From positions 62,001 to 126,000 of the forward strand of contig NDFF03000132.1 in NCBI GenBank assembly GCA_002150815.3: a stretch of DNA of 64,000 bases, given 5' to 3'. Under the pieces are notes generated by a model, which saw only the letters and a program-made list of their open reading frames with translations, was not told the origin of the DNA and did no database searches. Made by a program: the position numbers and the translations under genes. Every line of letters starts with the position of its first letter. Position 1 is the first letter of the stretch. The DNA is from Grammothele lineata (Eukaryota > Basidiomycota > Agaricomycetes > Polyporales > Polyporaceae). Positions 40,484-50,200 of this stretch are shown here, piece by piece.

Positions 40484-43189
40484 AGCCCTGTAACAGCTAT
40501 ATGTGCATGTATTGCCTTATAGCGCACTAATGGCTAATCTTATCAACAAGCGAGTGTTACAGCTGAATAGCCCTATACAATTGCTTTCTATTGAGCCCCC
40601 ATTTATGCTATTCTGTGCAGAATTGGGTGAGCTAGGTGTATGTCAAGTTTTGTCACTACAAGTCACTTTGAATGACAGTAGTTACAGCAGAGTGACTGGA
40701 ATGAAGGGGCTGTTGTGGCATAATGAGCTTATGTGTTGTTGGCACCTAAGGGAAGATAAGATAGGGATGATCTTGAGCTATCAGGCGCTTTTGATATCAT
40801 GTGATTTGATGCACATTTGAAGGAGATGTGCAAATATCTTCATAAATGCACATTTTAATCGAAGTTTGACAGTAAAACAGCTCTCTTAGGTGCTATTTTG
40901 GGCCAATTTGGGCACTATTTTGCTCCAAAGCGCCTGCTCACTCTGGCTGGGGGTGCTCTACAGTGTGTTGTCAAACTGCAGAACATGACGAGCAGAGATG
41001 CGCTGTGAAGCACTGCCTGCAAAAGTGAGCAGGTGCTTTAGTGTGAAAAAGCGCCCGTTTGGGGCTGAATATATGAGATAATCGTAGGCGCCTTTTAATG
41101 GTTTGATAGTCCTGCTTCTGACGCACTTGACGCAACTTGAATGATGTCATTTGGATCAAAACTGGTAGAGTTATAGGGCGAACAAAACTGCAACTCTATC
41201 TAACAGCCTCCTTTTTATTACACTACACCTAAACTCTCTCTTATCATTCCATCCTAAAGATGGACATTAATATGGGGGCTTAGTAAGCCATCAGATGCGT
41301 GTTATTCCAGGCATTTGAATGAGCCCCTAATAATATCATTTGAAGCAGAACTGACAGAGCTATTCATACAACTCTGTTTTGACCCCCTCTGTTCTGCACC
41401 TATGACAGACAGTTACTAGTGACCAAGCAGTCACATTGTCACACTTTGCTGCTATTTGGGCACTTATTTGACATTTTGAGTATAAGCTTAAACTCTTCAA
41501 ACTCTGATAGGGTTTGGCCTTTTAGCTATGCATTCAAAGTTATGCTTTATAGTCTGAGTGGGAGAATAAGCTTCAAATGTGCCACATGGCTATCGCATGG
41601 CAAGAAGTATGTTGTAACATATATTTTAGCATATGTTGTATGAGCTATATCTTCATAATGCCTAAAGCAAAGTAGGATATATTATATACCATTAAAAAGG
41701 TACAAATGAGGAGAATGTGATGGTGCATGTTTTAAAATTTGATAGTAACATTTGATGGAGTAAAATTAGGAGCAGTAAGCTGACAGCCTAAGGAATATTA
41801 TACAAGCTAACATGTGGTGTGCATTGTTAAGCCAGAGGTGTAGAATAGGAGGTTTGATGTTAATCACATATATAGATAGAGGATCCAGATAGACATAATA
41901 AACATAATCTATAAAAATTGGAATTTATAGCATAAGTTGTATATCATGTATACAGCACCACACCATGCCACCAAAATTCGGGTGAATTGATGGGGTAGGG
42001 GGCACCAGGGGGTGAGACAGGCAGATGATAGGCTTCTTGATATACGGAATTCGCTGGTGACCAAGGCCAGCAGATTCTGAGTGACCTGCCCATTGGAATC
42101 CAGAGGGCGTGCTTGCTGCGGCTTTGCCGTGATCAAATCCCCTTGCCCAGGGTCTCCCAAGAGATCCAGGGTTTGGCACCAGCAAAGTCTGAAGCACCCA
42201 AACATGACAGTTAGAATATGATGTCATCTTCAGTGTGCCATGCCCAATTGAATGACCAACAACTATCTCCATTGTGTTTACATGCACTGCCAAACATCTG
42301 AGGGCACTGGACAGGCATGTGCGAGGAGTCTGAAATGCTTCTGCTCACACAAGATCTGGTCCATGGGAGGAGGAGTTATGCAAGAATTATGCCATGTTCT
42401 CCTCCTGCCTTAGAAGACACTGATAGACTGCATACTTGACACAGATGAGGCAACTCGGGGTAGAATACCTCAACTGACAACCTTGGAATGTATTTATTAC
42501 AGCCATCCACCAGATGTGCAATAGCATTTGAATCAAAATCAAGCCAACTATATCACATGTGCCTAGCAGGGTAGGAGGAGAACATGATATACCTTCTCCT
42601 CTCGTGATTCAATACTTCCACAAGCAGATGCTATTCAGACATATCATACTCGCCTTTCTAACGAGCTTGCGCACACCATGGCGCATAAAGAAACGGTGGA
42701 GATATTGTCTGGTCAATGTGCAAGGATCTGCTAAACATGGCTTTATATTCTGGTTGCTTTTCTTCCCACTAATGCTGCTATGGCTCAGTTGGATTGCTCT
42801 CTCCTTGCCTGTTACCATGTCACTTATTTGAACCTTGTGCTTTGCTGATTTTTTTTTCAAATCACAACACTCTAATTGATGCATCCACCGGTGTTCCGCT
42901 GCCCAATTATTGGATAACACTATTTGTAATTATAGATCAATGCCCCTCAGCTCCAGCATGCCCGCCCAGCGGAATCCGCATGGCATGCCCGGCAGATACT
43001 GGCAAGCTTGGTCACTGATGGATTCTACCTAGCATGCCTGTGGCCGCTGCTGAGCACCCCACCCTACAAAATTCAGTGGCACGGTGTGGTGCTGTGTACC
43101 TTTTTGTAATGATGTGACAGCAAAATTAACTTCTTTGCTATTACATCATTAATTGTAGCTGCCAGTAATGGCCCACTCCCCCCAAGTTA
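40484..43189. other. AT-rich decayed repeat sequence
   Basis: No intact gene. It holds an inverted pair AAAGCGCCTGCTCACT (40927-40942) and AGTGAGCAGGTGCTTT (41025-41040), and a block at 41672-41732 that resembles 44868-44925. At 43143-43188 lies a junction motif, ATTAATTGTAGCTGCCAGTAATGGCCC, running into C-rich sequence that recurs inverted at 47166-47213. Frames at 41909-42293 and 42559-42920 have no domains. Confidence 0.5.
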
Positions 43190-43849
43190 AAGACTGATGG
43201 CAGTGATACTCTCTGTCTGTATAAGCAATGATGAGAGAGTTATTGCATTATAGAGATGTATAAAATGCTCACCTAAGCTGCTATACTGCATAACAGAAGT
43301 GTCTAGCAGTTGAGGAAAAGGAACTAAGACATCTATGTTATATTGAGCTTAGCCTAGGCGGTCAGCTATAGTTACATCTTGTTGGAGGGTGTGAATAGTT
43401 CCTATATGGGCCAGCCAATGCTGTATAATGCACTGGCAGGCCCATATAAGACATATTGTAGCAGGGTTGAATGTGCAAATGGTTGAGATGGTGGTAGTAA
43501 GAAATCAAAAGTTGAACATGAAAAAAGTGCTGAGAGCGATCAATATAAACATACAGTCACATGATATGATTATGTAACATAGACACTGGAAGATGTAACT
43601 TTCAAAGACAAAGGTCAACCGTCTATTTCATTCAATTATTGACATGGTCATATAAACACACTTATTCAAGGATGACCACAAAGCATATATTAATAAAAGA
43701 GCAGCATGATGCAAGATCTATGGTGGCTAATAAGCTAGATGTAAAGAGTGGCATAGAGTTGGGCAGAATACAAAGGAAAGACATAGATGCAAATAATGAC
43801 AGTAAAGAGTTGGTCTAATAGATAAAGGTAGCATTATGTATGAATAGGA
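43190..43849 (-). mobile_element. Helitron 5'-end derivative (repeat A, copy 1)
   Basis: About 660 bp that matches the 5' flank of the large Helitron (54982-55647) almost end to end, same orientation, with identity around 80-85% by eye. Both copies stop matching at the same base: read on the minus strand each begins A|TCCTATTCATAC, fitting the Helitron rule of a 5'-TC end inserted after an A. The other end of the match is at the start-codon region of the Helitron protein. The transposase itself is missing, so this is a deleted or non-autonomous derivative. Confidence 0.75.
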
Positions 43850-43855
43850 TTACAA

Positions 43856-44070
43856 TTTATAAGGAACAAATAATTGTTTTTTATGGGTGAGCCATCCCTG
43901 CCATTTGTGTTACACAAAATGCGACTCAGCTTGAATCTCAGAAAGGCGCCAGTAAGCACAGCCACTGGTGGCAATACAAAAGTTACTTATCATTTAGAGC
44001 GGAGATTGAAAAATCATAGGGTTAGGGTTTCTCAACACTTTAGCGCACACACAAAGTCATGTGCCTTTTT
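43856..44070. repeat. dispersed repeat B, copy 2
   Basis: Partner of 39122-39340; see that entry. Here it begins six bases outside the 5' TC end of the Helitron derivative, so the derivative inserted at the edge of this repeat. It also carries the AGGGTTAGGGTT motif (44019-44030). Confidence 0.75.
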
Positions 44071-44461
44071 CATTAGACTTTAGTGCTTATTTTGCATCAT
44101 TTGAATGCACCTGCTGCCATTCACCCCTTACACACTATCACATTTAGGGGGAGTTGACTACAGCTTGTTATACACTTCAAAGGACCCCTGTATGCATCAA
44201 CACCATGTCAATTACTGCACTGGTGCCTATCTGCATCATCTAAAAGTACTTGGTGCCATCCATCCCCAAGGCAGTCCCATAGCATGGGGGACTAAGCTGG
44301 CCTCTAATAAGCACTTTAAATGACCTCTATATGCATCAACACCAGGTCAATAACTTCACTTAGTATAGTGTTACAGCATTTGACCTAGTAGCACTCTGCC
44401 AAACTGCATGCATGTATATATTCTATGCTCTATGCTTGGTACTGTAAATGAGACCACTGTA

Positions 44462-44598
44462 GTGCTTTACCAGCATATAGGTGCTTTTTGGGACTCCAAA
44501 TCGAGTAAGTGATCTCCCTGCATAGAGCTTAAGCGGGGAGATCACTTACCTAATTTAGGGTCTCAAAAAGCGCCTAAAAAGCGGTACTAAGCACTAGG
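44462..44598. repeat. long imperfect palindrome (foldback)
   Basis: Inverted repeat with arms at about 44480-44518 and 44536-44574 and a 17-nt loop. The inner 14 bp pair perfectly (GTAAGTGATCTCCC with GGGAGATCACTTAC), and the outer part (GGTGCTTTTTGGGACTCC with GGGTCTCAAAAAGCGCC) pairs with few mismatches. Weaker pairing extends to about 60 nt per arm (GTGCTTTACCAGC... with ...GCGGTACTAAGCAC). It could be a foldback or MITE remnant, or a hairpin RNA source. Confidence 0.7.
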
Positions 44599-44599
44599 C

Positions 44600-46436
44600 A
44601 AGTACATCCAAGTTCATCTAGAGCCATCCAGCTCATAAATGACGCAATGTTGATGCAAATTGGGCGCTTAAAATTGGCGTGGGTTTGCACAGCCTCTATC
44701 TTACTAACACAACTTGAATCATGTGACTTGGTCAAGATTTGGCTGAGATATCAACATTTGAGCTCTCAGGGTAGGCGTTTTTGTGTTTTTTGGGTGCTTT
44801 TTTTAAAACTCAGCCAAGCTCAGATGCCTAAATCAATCAGGCTGTATCTCTGCAACAACTCAACCAAAGTGGAACATATTATATATCACCAAAAAGCTAC
44901 AGATGAGAAAAATGCAATGGTGTACATTGCAATGCCTTATAGAGTTTATATAATATGCAATGAAGGCAACAAGTTGAACACATATATTAATGAAGCAGTT
45001 GATGTTGTATAGAAGCTCAAGCACTATGCAATCAATTGAGAGGTTAGAATATGAGTAATTCACTGCTCCATGCAGGGGTGGGTATGCTATATGCTCTACA
45101 AAGTAGCTGCCATCCAATATGCACTATGCAATGGTATACTATGTGTTCGACATTCATTAGCAGCAAACTACACACAGTGAATGCAATAGGCTGAATCTGT
45201 GTGCAAGAGACAACAGTGAAGGGGCAGGCCAGTGCAGTAAGTAATGATGTAGGGCAAGGGCACTTAAGTAAGCTTATAAGCAGCCAAATACATAATATAG
45301 AGTAAAGCCCTGCTTAATGAAGTTTTCTAATGGTTCTAGGTAAGTAATAATAAGAGTCAATACACCATGCTATACATCATAAGTGTTAATAGCATGTATA
45401 CTAACATTACATGGGGTGGCTTTTATATGTTCAGTTTCAGAGGTGTAAGTGAGTGCCTCATACATTTAAGAGAGCAGAAAGGAGGCACCATAGTTGACTC
45501 ATTTTATATAAATTTGCATAAGCAGTATATAGTAAAGGAAATATTAGCTACATAACTTCTGTTCCTCATAAATCGTGCTTGCCAGCCATGGCCCTCTCCC
45601 ACTAAGTCTCCTGCTGAGGCTGATATGATAGCCGACAACGGAGAGGACGATAATGAGGCAGACCTGTTAGAAGAACTCGAGCTGGAGCAAGTAGCTGATC
45701 TGTACGATGATCTCTAGTAGCTTACCATCTTGCTTGCTTTGCAGTAGTCTCCTCCTACCGCCCAGACTTTTATTGATGTACCAGAGTAGAAACAAGAGAC
45801 TTGGGTACCAACAATACCTACACCTTCCTTCTCTCCCATTCCTTGTACTTCAATAGCCACGTGAATGTCCCTATGCTGGCCATGTTATGATGTTACCATA
45901 TGGCCATCATCTCTTCTCCATGCCCCCATCATCAAAAAATCCCTCACTCTAATAGTACAATGTGGGCCATATAGTCAGTGTTGCGCTATTGCAACCCCCC
46001 TGTATGAAGTGCCCTGTTGCAGCGAGTGCGCATCTAATAGCACATGGTAGTGCCCTGTAGCAGCATGCCCTTGTGTTGTAGTGGCTAGTTGCACAATGTT
46101 ATTGCAGCACAATTTATTAGTGTGCTCTGTTGCACATTCATGTATAGCACTAGCTGTATGTAGCACATAAGAGTGCATGATAAAAGGCGTGAGGGGTATG
46201 ATAGTTTTCTATGCCCCAATATATAGAGAGTAATGCACATTGATGTATACTATAGTCCTATGAGATGCCCAGCAGCACCTCCTATCAGTAATAGCGGCAT
46301 AGGATGGCCACTGCTTTTGAGCATATGCTATTTAGAAGTTACACAAGCTAGAAGATGGTGCTGCCTAGCCACAAACGAAAGGCTAAATTCATTCAAATAG
46401 GACTGATACAATATATTCACCCTAGTCTACATATAG
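44600..46436. other. AT-rich repeat sequence with a coding scrap
   Basis: No intact gene. The block 44868-44925 resembles 41672-41732. At 45588-45717 a scrap reads PSPTKSPAEADMIADNGEDD followed by NEADLLEELELEQVADLYDD and a stop; it lacks a start and neighbours and looks like the 3' end of a lost gene. Just before it, 45568-45605 (GTTCCTCATAAATCGTG, then CTTGCCAGCCATGGCCC) resembles the inverted sequence at 47180-47225. Confidence 0.45.
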
Positions 46437-47184
46437 CTACTCTTCCTGCTCACTGTCAGGTCCATCAGATGTGTTCAAGCAGCCGTTTCTACGATTGAAG
46501 TCTGCAATGCCCTTCTCGAACACCTTCTGGCTGAGTGGACACGAATGGTCTACTTCCTCTGGGCCAGCTTTAGCATATGTGCTAGAAAACACCATGAGTA
46601 CTTTGTTAGCGAAAGCATGGAAACACTTACTGTCCTTCTGCATACATGTGCCTGCAAATCTTAGCCACGATGCCCAATGCACCTGAATGCTTCTCGTATG
46701 CCTTTATTGACATGAGGTGATGCTGATAGACCTGGCAGTATCGGTTTTCGGTGAATGCAATCTTGCAGAATGTCCCATTGTTCCACTCGTCGATAGCACA
46801 TTCGATCTGCAGTTAATGGTGTTAGTATGAAGGGAGTCAAAGATGTACAAAACTCACGGCCGTGAGGATAAGTGCGAGTGCGACCATTAGGAATGGGGAG
46901 TATTTATCCTGGAGCACAATCCCAATGTCTGTTCGAGTTTTGAAATAAACCCGATTAGCCATTTGCTCAATGATGTAAGCTTGGTAGAGATCTTCGTGGT
47001 TGTTATTGGTCTTTTCGCAGTGCTAGCAGCATAGAGTCAGATCAAGACTTATAGCAGAGGGTGGCCAAACGAACCCGATACACAAAGGCATCATCCTTGC
47101 GGAGCGCAGCAGCACGCTTGTAATTGACCAACTAAGTCCTCTGGTTAGTGCTGGAGTGGAACTTACTTGGGGGGAGTGGGCCAT
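46437..47184 (-). CDS. DUF6532-like protein, short or 5'-truncated
   Basis: Exons on the minus strand are 47167-47184, 47075-47131, 46858-47022, 46631-46806 and 46437-46581, all in phase with GT-AG introns, giving about 186 residues (MAHSPQ, then LVNYKRAAALRKDDAFVYRH). The core ALILTAIECAIDEWNNGTFC and YQHHLMSIKAYEKHSGALGI resembles the DUF6532 domain that is abundant in Agaricomycetes and often near transposable elements. Family members usually carry a longer N-terminal part before this point, so the gene is probably truncated or missing 5' exons; the tiny first exon is only a possibility. It lies directly downstream of the Helitron helicase, same strand, and may have been captured by it. 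Function of DUF6532 is unknown. Confidence 0.6.
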
Positions 47185-47222
47185 TACTGGCAGGTACGAT
47201 TAATGAGGAACTAGTAATGATT
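47166..47222 (-). repeat. junction motif shared with 43143-43188 and 45568-45605
   Basis: Minus-strand sequence GTTCCTCATTAATCGTACC then TGCCAGTAATGGCCCACTCC. The second half (29 nt) is identical to plus-strand 43160-43188, and a diverged copy lies at 45568-45605. ATTAATGAGGAAC alone also appears at 39122-39134 beside repeat B. It lies at the edge of each repeat block, so it is a repeat terminus or a favoured insertion site. Confidence 0.6.
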
Positions 47223-47277
47223 ACATGATTATTAGTTTACACAATTGCTATCACTTCACTGGTACTACAAATACATT

Positions 47278-50200
47278 TTAATATAATCTAGTAAATACAT
47301 AAGCTGTTACATGAAAGCTTTTAACTTTCTGCCACCCTTGATTGCTAATAGTCAGCGCATTTTTCTCATATTTTACATTCTCTCCAGTTGAGGCTCCATC
47401 ATGGTACCAAATATCCCCTGATTTGTCTACAATCCTTGATACAAAGTGCCCATTACCAAAGTATATAACTCCACACAGCCTATATTTATCACCATCATTA
47501 GGCAGCTTGATTTCTGTTTCAACTTGCAGGTTAATACCACTAGCAATCAAGTACAGAAAATCAGGGCACATATTGCCATAACTCAAGTTTTTCACTTGTG
47601 CACCATTGCATGAGGGACATTTGCTGCCTGTGTCCTTCTCCATAGTAATGTCTAGCCATTCACTTATTGTCAGCTTTCTATGCAAGCCTTTCCCCTTAGG
47701 ATGGTCTTTGCGGTGTTCAAGTCTAAAAGCCCACATAGCTTCATGGCCTACTTCATTTGGTTGCCTTGCTTCACTTTTTATCCAATGAGATACATGCTGA
47801 CATTGCTTGCAGACATATTGCTTATGCAGTCTTTTAATATTTGACCTCAAAAGATGTCTCACAACACTGTACCCATCAGTAAATTGAGTACCATGACATC
47901 CCAGTTCAGGATCAATATTGCCTAACATATCTCTGATTTTATCTCTAGCAGTTCTATAGAGTATAACCTTAGCATCAGCTTGGTCAAATATCTCACCAGC
48001 AGCCTTTAATAGGGCATTAGTAGGTGCCACTCTTTCAATCCATCCATCTCTACACTCCTTATGCACTGCCATTAACACAGTTAATATGCAGTCATAAGCA
48101 CAGCTATAGTTGACTGAATCCCATGGCATCCCCTTGAATGGGCAGGCAAGTGGTCTATTATTAGTCCTCTGCCTTTTAGGCTCCTGAGTTTTCTCATCTT
48201 GATCATCTGCTTTGCGCTTTACTACAGGCTTAGGGGTATAAGTGCCTAGAGACTTGAGAGTTTGAGTGCCTTGGGCTACTACATATCCTGTACTCAAGCC
48301 ATTATTATTTTTATTAGGAAACTCATCAGGAGGTGGATTTTTCATGGGCTTCATTCCATCCTTAGCAGAGGCAAGAAGCTCCCACCCAGCATCTTCTTGG
48401 GGGTTTTCAATAGGAAAGGGATCAAATTCACCCCAGCTAAGTGCAGAATGAATATTTGGGGGCACAAAGGACTCTCCCCTCCACTGTCTAAATGCATGTA
48501 TCAACTCATTTCTAGTAATCCCAGTTACTTTAGAAGAAATGGTCTCATTCCACCGCATTTTTGTGATTTGGTTTAGTAATTCTAACTCTCTGAATTCCTG
48601 TCTCAAACTGCCTGATATCCCACCTACAACCTTAGAAGGATCAAAGGGTTGGGCAATAACAGTGCCTTCAACAGTAGAACCACGTGAAAGGCAAGTGTAT
48701 ATGGACTGGTGAGACTTGGAGTTTTGAATGTCACACACATTAAATGGCCTTGTGCGCCCCTGTGATGCAAAGTCTGTCATGGCAAAGTTGGGAAGAACAG
48801 CCACCTGAGTGCGGGTAATAGTCAGTAATTTCTTATCTGGAAGCCTGCACTTAATGACTTGTTCTCTGCAGGGGAGGGGAACAACATTTTCTGGCAGTCC
48901 TGGAAGCTTTATGGGTCTTGGTGCAGAGGTCAGCCTAACAAACAATGTGTTTAGCATATTTTTCTCTTCATTAATAGGCTTGGAAGTCCACCCTACTACT
49001 TCAGCTTCAGCACCATTCGTTACACAGCACTCTGTTGCCTCATTCTGTTTAATTATGACTGGCATGCCAATGCATAAAGACAGCTTGCCTGCATGATGTT
49101 CAGTCATCTGAGGATCTAGACTCCAAAGTAAATCTTGGAGTTCATCAGAAACAATGTTGCGCTTGCGCAAAGGGTCTACCATTCTTCTTCTTTGTTTTTT
49201 AGGCACAGAGTCATCACTTTTACCTCCTAATCTGTCAATACTGTAGAAGTCTACCAATTCTTGCCCATGTTCTATGGCAAACCTTTTGCTAGCCTCCATA
49301 TTAATTTTATCTCTAGCAGCATTCCATCTTGTAATAATAGAGACATATTTGAACCTGGGATCATTCAGTTTTGGTCTGCCTTGGCCAGTTCCTGCCACCC
49401 TAGATTGCAGAAGTTCTATGTCTTCCCCTGTACATGATTTGTATCTGAGATTCTCTAAAGCTGTTCTCAATTTAGAATCTTCTGGTGTTTGTGTCTTTTG
49501 CCTCATATTTTCACGCAAAATAACAACAGTGGTGAACTGGTGCCACAAAGCCTTGCCTATAGATCTCATTTGATTTTCATGGCTAGCAGTGCGGTGAATT
49601 ACTCTGGCTACAGTGTGGCTGTATAAAGGAGTGCCAGTAGTAGGAGGTAGTTGAGCAAAGTCCCCTGCTACAATCATATTAATACCTCCAAATGGTGTTC
49701 CATCATTGTGCAGTGCCACACACATTTTGGCACAAATTTTGTAAAAGTCCAAGCAGTCCACCATGCTAATCTCATCCATAAATATATATTCCACATTCTG
49801 CAGCCTAGCTCTGACTTGGGTGTGACTAGCAATATTACCTGACCCTCCTGCCCCTTTATTTTTGAAGAAGCCAAGGATTGAATGATATGTAGATCCTCCA
49901 ATGAGAGCAGCAGCACTGCCAGTAGGGGCCACACACATAAATCTGTAGCTCTCTTCACGCTCTGCAAAAAAGTGCATAAGGGCCTTAATAACCTGAGACT
50001 TGCCAGTGCCTGCCATGCCACCCAAGTACATTTTGAGATGTTCACCACTAGGCTCTACAGCATGATTGGCCACAATTTTGAATGCACGCTCTTGATCATT
50101 ATTCAAGCTGAATAAAGCCACAGTATCATCAATCAGCTGCTGTGAAGTCTCACTCTCTGCCTTAAACTTTTTATTTAGAAAATACTTATTTCCTATAAGC

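Noticed and set aside
41909..42293. Overlapping minus-strand frames of 98 and 122 residues
   Set aside because: Neither frame shows a domain or start context. The sequence is a short GC-richer patch in decayed repeats with no splice support.
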